Source: REEB48 sp964355085 (GTDB lineage Bacteria; Patescibacteriota; Minisyncoccia; UBA6257; 02-FULL-45-10c). From it: 47,337 bases of DNA. The notes below the pieces were generated by a model that saw only the letters and a list, made by a program, of their open reading frames with translations, ran no database searches and was not told the DNA's origin. The stretch covers positions 1 to 47,337 of the forward strand of contig CAYHBW010000004.1 of assembly GCA_964355085.1 (NCBI GenBank), in the 5' to 3' direction. Both the position numbers and the translations under genes were made by a program. Position 1 is the first letter of the stretch, and each line of letters begins with the position of its first letter. Of the stretch, positions 1-7,839 are shown piece after piece.

Positions 1-55
1 TCGGTAATCATAGTGTTGCTATTCAGGGTATGGGATTTTCTGTATAAAGTCAATA

Positions 56-84
56 TTGACTTATAATATTATTCATGGTATTAT
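56..84 (+). promoter_or_regulatory. sigma-70-like promoter of the first ORFan cassette
   Basis: TTGACT at 56-61 and TATTAT at 79-84 are separated by 17 bases. The -35 box lies inside the 12-base palindrome GTCAATATTGAC (49-60), which could be an operator. Transcription would start near 91, about 40 bases before the gene at 130. Confidence 0.7.
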
Positions 85-129
85 ATTATTCAAGCGTGAA
101 TCTTTGAAATATTTCAGGAGGTGGCTGAG

Positions 130-834
130 ATGGGCAGAAAGAAAGAGAAGGCGAAGAAGGGCGGCGGCGAGGAGGCCAAAAAGAGCTCCGGTCCGAGCGG
201 TTGCGGAGGCCGGGCTCATGTCGCTTCCCAGTGGGGAGAAGAGAAGAGCTTGAAGAACGCAGTCATCCATTGCGGATTCCTCGAAGCGTTCCTCACGGCG
301 CTTGAGGCCGAGGATGCCGGACTTTGCGGGCTGACTTTGTTCAGCAAGCTCGAGACCAGGCATTCGGCCGGTTCTCGTCTCGTGGAGCACGGCCGGGAAC
401 TGGCGAACGGCAAGAAGCAGGGTTCGCCTCACTACCGTTCCGAAACCGTCTGGGAGGACGGTCCGGCGTCCTGGATGGTGAAGGCCAAGGAGGCTTTCAT
501 CAGAAAGGCGGCGGCTGTCGGCCAGCGCGAGCTGATCTTGAATGTCGGCGAGCGCAATAGTCAGTGGGCCATGCTTCCCGGGAACGATGCTTCGGTTCCG
601 TACCGGCGCATGAAGGCGGTCGCGGAAAAGCTCGAGGGACTCGGGTTAGACGGAGCGTCCGCGATGGATACGCTTGAATCCGAGGCGATCGAGGGTAAGC
701 TTCTCTGGCTGTTCCAGTCGATGGAAGCCGAGGATAAGCGGATGAAGACCCAAGACGAGTCCCGGAAGAAAGCGGAGGCGGCGGCTGAAGCGGCCAAGAA
801 GGCGGCGGAGGCGCAAGTCAAAGTCAGGAAGTAG
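130..834 (+). CDS. ORFan protein with Lys/Ala-rich ends
   Basis: A 234-residue soluble protein that I do not recognise. The ATG at 130 is chosen because AGGAGG (116-121) lies 8 bases upstream; the in-frame GTG at 121 overlaps that Shine-Dalgarno and is unlikely. The N-terminus is Lys/Gly-rich (MGRKKEKAKKGGGEEAKK), the middle has scattered Cys, His and Trp residues, and the last 35 residues are an Ala/Lys/Glu helix that looks like a coiled coil. No signal peptide or membrane segment is visible. The gene is richer in G and C, with many C/G-ending codons, than the neighbouring housekeeping genes. It is monocistronic, with its own promoter, Shine-Dalgarno and terminator, which suggests an acquired or lineage-specific cassette. 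No function is claimed. Confidence 0.75.
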   Translation: MGRKKEKAKKGGGEEAKKSSGPSGCGGRAHVASQWGEEKSLKNAVIHCGFLEAFLTALEAEDAGLCGLTLFSKLETRHSAGSRLVEHGRELANGKKQGSPHYRSETVWEDGPASWMVKAKEAFIRKAAAVGQRELILNVGERNSQWAMLPGNDASVPYRRMKAVAEKLEGLGLDGASAMDTLESEAIEGKLLWLFQSMEAEDKRMKTQDESRKKAEAAAEAAKKAAEAQVKVRK

Positions 835-843
835 GAGGGAAAT

Positions 844-882
844 CCCCGTGCGCATGATGTTTATGCGCACGGGGACTTTTTT
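844..882. terminator. bidirectional rho-independent terminator
   Basis: A 12-bp stem (CCCCGTGCGCAT, 7-base loop, ATGCGCACGGGG) is followed by a T-run on the plus strand. It separates the convergent ORFan gene and uvrB. Confidence 0.85.
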
Positions 883-2662
883 ATTTATTTGAGAGGCGCG
901 AAAGCTCGTTCTCGGTTATTACTTTATTTATTGCGACTGGAATTTTTCCGGCGCGCTTATTGAATGCTTTCTGGATTTTTTGGCGGCGGGCGGTTTCGTC
1001 GATGACTTTTCGGATTGAATCGGTTATTCTGTCGGCATAAAAAATAACTTTTCCGTCGATGGATCTGGCGGCTCGTCCGGCCATCTGCATCAAGCCGCGG
1101 AAATTCCGGAGAAATCCTTCCCGGTCGGCATCCAGGATCGCCACCAGGCTGACTTCCGGCAGATCCAGTCCTTCGCGGAGAAGATTTATTCCGACTACGA
1201 CATCGACGATTCCTTTGCGGAGATCGTTCAGGATTTCCGGACGCTTCAGGGTTTTTATTTCCGAATGAAGATAGTGCGCCTTGATTCCTTTCGCCAGCAG
1301 GAATTCCGTAAGGTCTTCGGATGATCTTTTTGTCAATGTAAGCGCAAGTACTCGTTCATCGCGCGCTATCCGGATTTTGATTTCTTTCAGTAGATCTTCA
1401 ACCTGCGTATTCACCGGACGTATTTCGATATTCGGATCAAGAATTCCGGTCGGACGGACAAGCTGTTCGGCTACATTCAGTCCGGACTTTTCAAACTCAT
1501 AAGGTCCCGGAGTCGCGGAGACGTAAATAGTCTGCGCGGTGCGGGATTCGAATTCATTGAATTTCAGCGGCCGGTTATCCAAAGCGGACGGCAGGCGGAA
1601 TCCGTAATTGATGAGGTTTGATTTGCGCTGGCGGTCGCCTTCATACATCGCACCTATCTGCGGAATCGCGATATGCGATTCATCGATGAAAAGCAGGCTC
1701 GGCTTCGGAAAATAATCAAGTAACGTCGCAGGCGGTTCGCCCGGCTCGCGGAAAGCGAGATGCCGGGAATAGTTTTCAATGCCGTTCACGTACCCGTTTT
1801 TCTTAAGCATTTCCAGATCGAAAAGAGTCCGTTTTTCAATGCGGTCGGCTTCTTCGAATTTGTTCGCGGACTGGAAATCTTCCACGCGCTCTTCCATTTC
1901 AGTTTTTATGTTCTGAAGGGCGAGTTTGAGTTTCTGCTGCGGCGTGACCCAGAATTTCGCCGGGTAAACGCTTATTTCCTGCCGGGGAATCCCTCCGATC
2001 ATCAGGATTTGGGCTATCTTTCTGTCTGCGAATTCCAGAATCGCCTGTTCTCCGGTAACCAGATTTATGATCAGTCTGTTATTGGTTATTTTATATTGTC
2101 CCTGATCCGGATCTTTGGTGGTTCGTTCATATTGGAGGAAATTAAGATGGCGGGCGACATCAGCCGGATTGATTATCTGGCCGGCCTTCAGATCAAGTCG
2201 GGTCCTCATATATTCTGAAGGATCTCCGATTCCGTAAATGCAGGAAACAGATGCGATGACTATGGTATCTTTTCGGCTAAGGACGCTCTGGATGGCTGCG
2301 TGCCGGAGTTTGTCGATCTCTTTGTTGATGCGCGCGTCTTTCTGGATATAAAGATTCGTGTTTGGCAGATAAGCTTCCGGCTGGTAGTAATCATAATAAG
2401 AAACAAAATAGTGCACGGCGTTTTCCGGAAAGAAAGTCTTGAACTCCTGGTAAAGCTGGGCAGCGAGGATTTTGTTCGGAGAAATTATGAGAGCCGGAAG
2501 ATTCGATTGGGCTATTATCGAAGCCATGGTGAAGGTTTTTCCCGACCCGGTCACGCCCAGAAGAACCTGGTCTTTCTGGCCGGATTGGAGGCCGGATACG
2601 AGTTTTTCAATGGCTAATGGCTGATCGCCTTTAGGACTGAAGTTGGAGATGAGTTTAAACAT
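881..2662 (-). CDS. uvrB: excinuclease ABC subunit B lacking the C-terminal UVR domain
   Basis: UvrB is the damage-verifying helicase-like subunit of nucleotide excision repair; it receives DNA from UvrA and recruits UvrC. Seen here: Walker A GVTGSGKT at residues 36-43, the damage-wedging beta-hairpin region with YYDYYQPEAYLP, the DE-box LLFIDESH, and motif VI QMAGRAARS. At 593 residues it is about 70-80 residues shorter than E. coli or B. subtilis UvrB. It ends shortly after the helicase domain (ELSRLSNK), so the roughly 35-residue UVR domain that contacts UvrC is absent. The stop is clean and a terminator follows, so this is not a frameshift artefact. UvrC in the same window also lacks its UVR segment. 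The gene is divergent from ruvA. Confidence 0.95.
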   Translation of the reverse strand: MFKLISNFSPKGDQPLAIEKLVSGLQSGQKDQVLLGVTGSGKTFTMASIIAQSNLPALIISPNKILAAQLYQEFKTFFPENAVHYFVSYYDYYQPEAYLPNTNLYIQKDARINKEIDKLRHAAIQSVLSRKDTIVIASVSCIYGIGDPSEYMRTRLDLKAGQIINPADVARHLNFLQYERTTKDPDQGQYKITNNRLIINLVTGEQAILEFADRKIAQILMIGGIPRQEISVYPAKFWVTPQQKLKLALQNIKTEMEERVEDFQSANKFEEADRIEKRTLFDLEMLKKNGYVNGIENYSRHLAFREPGEPPATLLDYFPKPSLLFIDESHIAIPQIGAMYEGDRQRKSNLINYGFRLPSALDNRPLKFNEFESRTAQTIYVSATPGPYEFEKSGLNVAEQLVRPTGILDPNIEIRPVNTQVEDLLKEIKIRIARDERVLALTLTKRSSEDLTEFLLAKGIKAHYLHSEIKTLKRPEILNDLRKGIVDVVVGINLLREGLDLPEVSLVAILDADREGFLRNFRGLMQMAGRAARSIDGKVIFYADRITDSIRKVIDETARRQKIQKAFNKRAGKIPVAINKVITENELSRLSNK

Positions 2663-2768
2663 GGGTATACTTAAGTTATAAGTTCAAAGTTTTAAAGATT
2701 AAATCAGAATTAAGCAAAAAAAGAAATCTGACTAATCACTAGCTGCTGATCACTAACAACTAAAATTC

Positions 2769-3347
2769 ATGATCCACTCCCTTAAAGGAACCTTGCAGGA
2801 GAAAGAAGGAAATTTGTTTGTGGTTGAAATAGGCGGGATTTCATTTGCCGTGAAGTCATCGGTTAATGTTGTGAATAAATTACCACAAGTCGGACAACCA
2901 GTCAATGTTTTCACTTATCTTCATGTCCGCGAGGATGCGCTCGAGCTTTACGGATTTCTTAATAAGGAAGAGCTCGGATTTTTTCAGATGCTGATCGGCA
3001 TCTCCGGAATTGGACCGAAGTCGGCTCTGGGAATACTCGGGATAGAGAACGTGGAAAAACTGAAAGCCGCAATCAGCGAAGGGCGGGTTGAGCTTCTTAC
3101 TAAAGCTTCCGGCGTCGGCAAAAAAACCGCGGAACGCATAATTCTCGAGCTGCGAAGCAAGCTGATGCAGTCCGGATCGGAGAAGATTGTCGGAGCGATG
3201 GAGTCGGATCATGACATCATCGAGGCGCTTTCTAATCTTGGTTATTCCAAATTCCAGGCCCGTGAAGCATTGGCGAAAATGGATCCGTCCGTAGTCAGGA
3301 TGGAGGAAAGAATCAAAGGGGCGTTAAAATTACTTAAAAATGCGTAA
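2769..3347 (+). CDS. ruvA: Holliday junction branch migration protein RuvA
   Basis: RuvA binds four-way junctions as a tetramer and loads the RuvB motor. At 192 residues it has full length. The N-terminal OB domain (MIHSLKGTL...) is followed by two helix-hairpin-helix motifs around residues 78-90 (ISGIGPKSA) and 113-125 (ASGVGKKTA). The RuvB-contacting domain III follows a flexible linker at about 145-192 (IIEALSNLGYSKFQAREAL). The start at 2769 has no clear Shine-Dalgarno. The 3' end overlaps the Mur ligase start by 8 bases, so the two are probably translationally coupled. No ruvB or ruvC is adjacent. Confidence 0.95.
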   Translation: MIHSLKGTLQEKEGNLFVVEIGGISFAVKSSVNVVNKLPQVGQPVNVFTYLHVREDALELYGFLNKEELGFFQMLIGISGIGPKSALGILGIENVEKLKAAISEGRVELLTKASGVGKKTAERIILELRSKLMQSGSEKIVGAMESDHDIIEALSNLGYSKFQAREALAKMDPSVVRMEERIKGALKLLKNA

Positions 3348-4575
3348 AGTCTTGAATTCAATGGAACAGATCAAGTCGATCTATCACTTCGGGCTCGCCT
3401 GGTTCGGGAACCTCTGGTTTAAAAAGCCATCCAAGAAAATATTCATCATCGGCGTCACCGGCACCAAAGGAAAATCGACGGTAACCGAGCTTATCAATGC
3501 GATTTTGGAGACCGCCGGGAAGAGGGCTGCTGTCAGCTCTTCCGTGCGGTTCAAGATGGATGGTGAAAGCCGTCCGAATTTCACCGGTATGAGCATGCCG
3601 GGAAGATTTTTCCTTCAGAAATTCCTTGCGGAGGCCGTATCCAAGGGGTGCGATTATGCGGTCATAGAAGTCACTTCGCAGGGAGTTCTTCAGCACCGCC
3701 ATCGCTTCGTGGATTTTGACGCGGCTCTTGTCACGAATCTTGAGCCGGAGCATATCGAAGCGCACGGTTCTTTTGAGAATTACCGGGATTCAAAAGTGAA
3801 GTTTTTCCGGGATGTTTCCCTTTATTCAGCCAAATCCCAGAAATTCTTTTTCATAAATTCTGAAACGCGGGATTACGAATTTTTTTCGGCCGCCGCAGCA
3901 GATTTCGGCCGCATTGTTCTTTTCAATAAAAAAGACATGATCAAGGTGAAGATAAAGACGAAGCTTATCGGAGAATTCAACATGGAAAATATCGCCGCTG
4001 CCGTCGCTTTCGCGCGCTCAAGGAATATAGATTGGGATACCATCCGGCAGGCGGTCGAAGCTTTCGACGGAGTGCCAGGAAGATTGGAATTCGTCCAGAA
4101 GACTCCTTTTTCAGTCGTCATTGATTATGCTCATACGCCGGACTCATTGGAAAAAGTCTATCAGACTCTGAAAGGAAAAGGCGGGAAAGGTGACGGGAAA
4201 AAATTGATCTGCGTTCTGGGCGCCGCCGGCGGAGGAAGAGATATGTGGAAGCGCCCGGTTATGGGAGGCATAGCTGAAAAATATTGCGATTCAATAATTC
4301 TTACGAATGAAGATCCTTTTGATGAAGATCCGCAGGAAATAATCGATGAAATAGAATCCGGAATGATCAATTCTGGTAAAAAGAAAGTCAGGAAGATAAT
4401 CGACCGTCGGGAAGCCATCCGGGCGGCGATTCGTTCCGCAAAAAAAGGAGATTCGGTGATAATCACCGGCAAGGGATCGGAGGCCTATATGAGGGTTGCG
4501 GATGGCAGGCAGATTTCCTGGAACGAAAAAGAGATAACGACGAAGATCCTGAACGGAGAAAGGATTGAGGCATAA
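3340..4575 (+). CDS. MurE-like Mur ligase without the N-terminal domain
   Basis: Mur ligases add amino acids to UDP-MurNAc-peptide precursors using ATP, in the cytoplasm. The ATP-binding loop VTGTKGKST is at residues 39-47, followed by the usual central-domain motifs (TNLEPEHIEAHGS, DYAHTPDSLEKV) and a C-terminal domain (GAAGGGRDMWKRPVMG). MurE proteins normally have about 90-110 residues before the P-loop for the nucleotide-sugar domain; only 38 are present. At the MurE amino-acid-selecting DNPR position the sequence reads EDPF, so the Arg associated with meso-diaminopimelate is missing. The substrate is therefore unclear: it may be a MurE with another amino acid or a different Mur-type ligase. 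The start overlaps ruvA (ATG 3340; ATG 3361 is an alternative). A terminator follows directly. Confidence 0.8.
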   Translation: MRKVLNSMEQIKSIYHFGLAWFGNLWFKKPSKKIFIIGVTGTKGKSTVTELINAILETAGKRAAVSSSVRFKMDGESRPNFTGMSMPGRFFLQKFLAEAVSKGCDYAVIEVTSQGVLQHRHRFVDFDAALVTNLEPEHIEAHGSFENYRDSKVKFFRDVSLYSAKSQKFFFINSETRDYEFFSAAAADFGRIVLFNKKDMIKVKIKTKLIGEFNMENIAAAVAFARSRNIDWDTIRQAVEAFDGVPGRLEFVQKTPFSVVIDYAHTPDSLEKVYQTLKGKGGKGDGKKLICVLGAAGGGRDMWKRPVMGGIAEKYCDSIILTNEDPFDEDPQEIIDEIESGMINSGKKKVRKIIDRREAIRAAIRSAKKGDSVIITGKGSEAYMRVADGRQISWNEKEITTKILNGERIEA

Positions 4576-4576
4576 A

Positions 4577-4599
4577 AAATCCCGCAACGGGATTTTTTT
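4577..4599 (+). terminator. rho-independent terminator of the ruvA operon
   Basis: An 8-bp stem AAATCCCG-caa-CGGGATTT is followed by a T-run. It is directly followed by the extended -10 of the next gene. Confidence 0.85.
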
Positions 4600-4607
4600 G
4601 CTATAAT
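4599..4607 (+). promoter_or_regulatory. extended -10 promoter for leaderless transcription
   Basis: TGCTATAAT ends only 7 bases before the ATG at 4615 and there is no Shine-Dalgarno. The mRNA would begin at or next to the start codon. Confidence 0.6.
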
Positions 4608-4614
4608 TCAGATA

Positions 4615-5967
4615 ATGCGGCTTACATTTTACGGTGGCGCCGGCGAGGTGACGGGCGCTAATTACATACTGGAAAGCGGAGATACGAAGATCATGATCGA
4701 TTGCGGTCTTCATCAGGGCGCGCACTTTTGCGAGAAGCATAACTGGGAGCCGTTTCCGTATGATCCGAAAACCGTGAATGCGGTTTTTCTGACGCACGCC
4801 CATATCGATCATTCCGGGCGGTTGCCGAAGCTAATGAAGGACGGTTTTCATGGAACGGTCTATTCAACTCCGCCGACAAGGGATTTCGCCAATGTCCTGC
4901 TTCTGGATTCCGAACACATGCTCATTGAAGCGGCGGAGCGCTTCAAGCTGCCTAATCTGTATGGCGTCCGGGAAATTGAGGAGCTGATGGCGCACTGGAA
5001 GGGCTTGAAATATCATGAGTCGGTTCAGATCGGTCCGTTCAAAGTGACGCTTTATAATTCCGGACACATTCTCGGTTCAACCAGCTATCTTATTGAATGC
5101 GAAGGGAAGAAGATCGTATTTTCCGGCGATCTCGGAAACAGTCCGGCTCCGATAATCGGTCCATACGAGAAATTCAAAGAAGAAGATGTCATCGATTATT
5201 GCGTGATTGAGTCCGCCTATGGCAGTCGTTTTCATGAACCGATTCCGGAAGGAGCGATCGAAGATGCCATCGAGGGGGCGGTCAGGGCCGGCGGCGTTCT
5301 GATGATTCCGGCTTTCGCCATGGAGCGTACCCAGAAACTTCTTTTTGAAATAAACGAGCTGATTGAGAACGGAAGAGTCCCGAGAATTCCGATATATCTG
5401 GACAGTCCGCTGGCTATCAAGGTGACGGAGGTGTATAAAAAATATCCTGAATATTTTGACGCGGGAACAAGGAATCTTCTCAAAAACGACAACACCCTTT
5501 TCGAATTTCCCGGTCTTCATAAGACTTTGACATCTGATGAATCAAGGATGATTAATGATGTTCCGGCTCCGAAAGTCATAATCGCCGGTTCCGGAATGTC
5601 GCAGGGCGGACGCATACTTCACCATGAGAAAAGATATCTTCCTGATCCGAAAAGCACGATTCTTTTCATCGGTTATCAGTCGAGCGGAACGCTGGGGCGC
5701 AGGATTCTGGATGGAGAAAAAAATGTCAGAATTCATCATGAAACCGTTCCCGTACGTTGCCGCAAAGTTCAGATCGAAGGTTATTCCGCCCACGCGGATC
5801 AGGGACAGTTGATGGCCTGGCTTGAGCCGATGAGATTTTCTCTTAAGAAAGTTTTTACCGTTCAAGGCGAGGAAGAGGGAAGTGAAATTTTGGCGAAGCG
5901 GATCATAAACGATCTTGCGGTCAAGGCGGAAGCCCCGGCTGTCGGTTCTGTGTATGATTTGACATAG
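4615..5967 (+). CDS. beta-CASP metallo-beta-lactamase RNA-processing hydrolase
   Basis: A 450-residue member of the MBL-fold/beta-CASP family (RNA-specificity domain, like CPSF73 or YsgH-type exonucleases). Visible motifs: N-terminal FYGGAGEVTGANY, zinc-binding HAHIDH near residue 60, and further metal ligands in NSGHILGSTSY and FSGDLGN. The beta-CASP segment follows (ESAYGSR, PAFAMERTQKLL, DSPLA, ASGSMSQGG-like AGSGMSQGG), with the C-terminal GYSAHADQ. Family knowledge supports endo- or exoribonuclease activity; the substrate is unknown. It is distinct from RNase J in this window. It follows a terminator and appears to have its own leaderless promoter. Its stop overlaps the -35 region of the next gene. 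Confidence 0.9.
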   Translation: MRLTFYGGAGEVTGANYILESGDTKIMIDCGLHQGAHFCEKHNWEPFPYDPKTVNAVFLTHAHIDHSGRLPKLMKDGFHGTVYSTPPTRDFANVLLLDSEHMLIEAAERFKLPNLYGVREIEELMAHWKGLKYHESVQIGPFKVTLYNSGHILGSTSYLIECEGKKIVFSGDLGNSPAPIIGPYEKFKEEDVIDYCVIESAYGSRFHEPIPEGAIEDAIEGAVRAGGVLMIPAFAMERTQKLLFEINELIENGRVPRIPIYLDSPLAIKVTEVYKKYPEYFDAGTRNLLKNDNTLFEFPGLHKTLTSDESRMINDVPAPKVIIAGSGMSQGGRILHHEKRYLPDPKSTILFIGYQSSGTLGRRILDGEKNVRIHHETVPVRCRKVQIEGYSAHADQGQLMAWLEPMRFSLKKVFTVQGEEEGSEILAKRIINDLAVKAEAPAVGSVYDLT

Positions 5968-5987
5968 TCATTATTATATGCTATTGT
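5959..5987 (+). promoter_or_regulatory. sigma-70-like promoter of the second ORFan cassette
   Basis: TTGACA (5959-5964), 17-base spacer, TATTGT (5982-5987). The -35 overlaps the end of the upstream gene. The leader of about 100 bases contains a stem around 6034-6060 (GAGCTCC ... GGAGGGAGC). Confidence 0.7.
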
Positions 5988-6096
5988 ATAAAACAATCGA
6001 GGATCACGAGATCCCGGTGCGTACATTAACAGCGAGCTCCGGTAGTTTTCGGAGGGAGCTGAAACCGCTGACAAGTGGAAAAGGAGGGTGATCCAA

Positions 6097-6657
6097 ATGG
6101 GGAACCTTATCAAAACGCCGTACTCGGAAGTGACCGCGACTCTGGAGATGTTGGCACAGCTCGGGGTCGAGTCGGAACATCTCGACCGCCTGCGTTCCAA
6201 GGGGCAGGAGTGGCGCGCAAAGAAAGTGGCAGAGGCGTTGATTTCTGACGAGCAAGCACTCGTCCCCGTCCCCCTGAAGCACGACAAGACCAAGGACGGC
6301 TGGAAACTTCTTGAACACGTGGAGTTCTACGGCCAACCGTTCGACTTCGACCTCGTCGAGTTCCTGAAACCCGGAGAGTCCTATGTCAACGGCGAAGAGA
6401 TGAAGCAAAGAGCCATAAAGCTCAACGCCCATCTCGGCCAAGGACACGCCGAGTATCTGGAAGCCAACCAGGATCGCATCCCCAAAGAATTCCGAGACAA
6501 GTATTACCTCGTCTTCCCGGGAACGGTCTGGCGGGGCTCTGGCGGCGATCGGTACGTCCCGTGCCTCCGCTGGGACGGTGACCGCTGGTGCTTGCACTTC
6601 GGCTGGCTCAGGGTCGGTTGGGACTCGAACGATCGCCTCGTCTGCCTCCGCAAGTAG
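6097..6657 (+). CDS. ORFan protein with helical N-terminus and Trp-rich C-terminus
   Basis: A 186-residue soluble protein. The ATG at 6097 is preceded by AGGAGG (6082-6087) with a 9-base spacing; the in-frame GTG at 6088 falls in the Shine-Dalgarno and is rejected. The N-terminal about 45 residues (LEMLAQLGVESEHLDRLRS) resemble, from memory, a helical segment that recurs at the start of many Parcubacteria hypothetical proteins; I cannot verify this here. The C-terminal about 50 residues are rich in Trp, Arg and Gly (GTVWRGSGGDRYVPCLRWDGD), suggesting a small beta-domain. Codons are strongly C/G-ending compared with the flanking genes. It has a private promoter, a strong Shine-Dalgarno and a private terminator. 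Confidence 0.75.
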   Translation: MGNLIKTPYSEVTATLEMLAQLGVESEHLDRLRSKGQEWRAKKVAEALISDEQALVPVPLKHDKTKDGWKLLEHVEFYGQPFDFDLVEFLKPGESYVNGEEMKQRAIKLNAHLGQGHAEYLEANQDRIPKEFRDKYYLVFPGTVWRGSGGDRYVPCLRWDGDRWCLHFGWLRVGWDSNDRLVCLRK

Positions 6658-6661
6658 CGGG

Positions 6662-6704
6662 TCCGCCAGCTGGCGGATTGGTCCCTTAGCCCGCCGAAGG
6701 CGGG
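6662..6704. repeat. two GC-rich palindromes downstream of the ORFan
   Basis: TCCGCCAGCTGGCGGA (6662-6677) is a perfect 16-base palindrome and CCCGCCGAAGGCGGG (6690-6704) a 6-bp stem. The same TCCGCC/GGCGGA type recurs inside argS and ileS and in the tRNA-Leu pseudogene near 35790. Confidence 0.75.
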
Positions 6705-6711
6705 TAAACAC

Positions 6712-6747
6712 AACGCCCCGACTTCGGTCGGGGCGTTTTCTTTTTTA
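6712..6747 (+). terminator. rho-independent terminator
   Basis: AACGCCCCGA-cttcgg-TCGGGGCGTT type stem followed by TTTTCTTTTTT. Its core CCCCGAC...GTCGGGG resembles the palindromes in argS and ileS. Confidence 0.85.
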
Positions 6748-6791
6748 TAAAATTATTTATGATAAATTTAAAAAATTAATCGGTTAAATTA

Positions 6792-6800
6792 TGTTATAAT
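6792..6800 (+). promoter_or_regulatory. extended -10 promoter, leaderless
   Basis: TGTTATAAT ends 6 bases before the ATG at 6807; there is no Shine-Dalgarno. Confidence 0.6.
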
Positions 6801-6806
6801 CTGAAT

Positions 6807-7409
6807 ATGGCAATGAAATTGAGCAGGCGCGATCAGCTTAAATATAAAATCTGCATTTCCGGCGCTGCGGATACCGGTCATTGCGCTGTTGATGCTCCGG
6901 AAAAAGCGGAAGAATTGGGAAGAGAAATCGCCCGCCGGGGAATGGTTCTGGTAACCGGCGCGACAATTGGTATCCCGTATTGGGCCGCCAAAGGCGCGAA
7001 AGAAGAAGGCGGAATGGTGATTGGTCTTTCTCCGGCTGCTTCCGAAGCCGCTCACATAAAAACATACAAACTTCCGACTGACTATCATGATGTGATCGTT
7101 TATACGGGATTTGAATATTCCGGTAGAAATCTGCTTCTCACCCGATCGGCTGATGCGATCATCAATATCTGCGGAAGAATGGGAACTTTGAATGAATTCA
7201 CAATCGCTTTTGAAGACGGAAAACCTATCGGAGTTCTCGAGGGGACAGGCGGAACGGCCGACGAACTGAAGGGCATAGTCTCCAGGATGCACCGCGGTCC
7301 GGGAAGGGTTGTTTATTCCAAGGACATCAAGGAATTGCTGGATAAAATCGTTTTGGAGATTGAAAAGGATAAAAAGAATCATAACGGAAACAGATATGTG
7401 AAGGGCTAG
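6807..7409 (+). CDS. LOG-like (SLOG/TIGR00725-type) Rossmann protein
   Basis: A 200-residue protein with a LOG/molybdenum-cofactor-carrier-like Rossmann fold. Visible features: N-terminal strand YKICISGAA, a glycine-rich VTGATIGIPYWAAKGA segment, and near residue 130 GRMGTLNEFTIAFE in the place of the family PGGxGTxxE motif. The first PG of that motif is replaced (CGRMGT), while the Glu is kept. Family members bind nucleotides, and some hydrolyse cytokinin-like nucleoside monophosphates; the role here is not determined. Expression is probably from the leaderless promoter immediately upstream. A dispersed inverted repeat follows at 7448-7505. Confidence 0.8.
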   Translation: MAMKLSRRDQLKYKICISGAADTGHCAVDAPEKAEELGREIARRGMVLVTGATIGIPYWAAKGAKEEGGMVIGLSPAASEAAHIKTYKLPTDYHDVIVYTGFEYSGRNLLLTRSADAIINICGRMGTLNEFTIAFEDGKPIGVLEGTGGTADELKGIVSRMHRGPGRVVYSKDIKELLDKIVLEIEKDKKNHNGNRYVKG

Positions 7410-7438
7410 ATTAAAGGTGAAAGTCTATGAAGTCAAAA
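7410..7438 (+). repeat. short intergenic repeat shared with 9434-9463
   Basis: Reads ATTAAAGGTGAAAGTC then a GAAGTCAAAA-like tail. A near copy (ATTAAAGTCGAAAGTC ... GAAGTTAAAA) lies at 9434-9463 between two other genes. Confidence 0.6.
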
Positions 7439-7447
7439 GTCGCAGAT

Positions 7448-7505
7448 GTCATTCTGAACGCAGTGAAGAATCTAATGAGATCCTTCGATCATACCTCAGG
7501 ATGAC
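7448..7505. repeat. imperfect palindromic dispersed repeat
   Basis: The left arm starting GTCATTCTGAACG (7448-7473) is the imperfect reverse complement of the right arm ending CTCAGGATGAC (7478-7505). I recognise this type of repeat from many environmental bacterial genomes; the function is unknown. It lies between two plus-strand genes. Confidence 0.7.
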
Positions 7506-7538
7506 ATAAAAAATAATAAAATTAAATTATAAAAAACC

Positions 7539-7838
7539 ATGCTTAAAAAAATATTGCAGGCGCTGGGTCTTTCAAAAAAAACTCCGAGAACCGACAAGCC
7601 GGTCGGAGAAGTCACTCATTATTACGGACATCTCGGCGTGGCGATCGTGAAATTCAATCAGGATATGCCGGTCGGAGCGAACCTGGCTTTCCAGGGAGCG
7701 ACGACTGATTTTGAACAGAATCTTGATTCCATGCAGTTCGATCATAAGCCGGTTCAGAAAGCTCCCAAGGGTAAAGAGATCGGCATCAAAGTGAAGAAAA
7801 AAGTCCGGGAAGGAGATGCGGTTTATTTGAATAAATAA
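7539..7838 (+). CDS. EF-Tu domain-2-like small protein
   Basis: A 99-residue protein annotated in related genomes as translation elongation factor-like. After a Lys-rich N-terminus, residues 22-97 resemble a single beta-barrel like domain 2 of EF-Tu/SelB: GEVTHYYGHLGVAIVKF, later KGKEIGIKVKKKVREGDAVYL. No GTPase domain is present, so it is not a translation factor itself; the function is unknown. A TATAAA sits 5 bases before ATG and there is no Shine-Dalgarno. It begins a tight cluster with the MgtC-like and permease genes (1-base gap, then a 4-base overlap). Confidence 0.7.
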   Translation: MLKKILQALGLSKKTPRTDKPVGEVTHYYGHLGVAIVKFNQDMPVGANLAFQGATTDFEQNLDSMQFDHKPVQKAPKGKEIGIKVKKKVREGDAVYLNK

Positions 7839-7839
7839 A

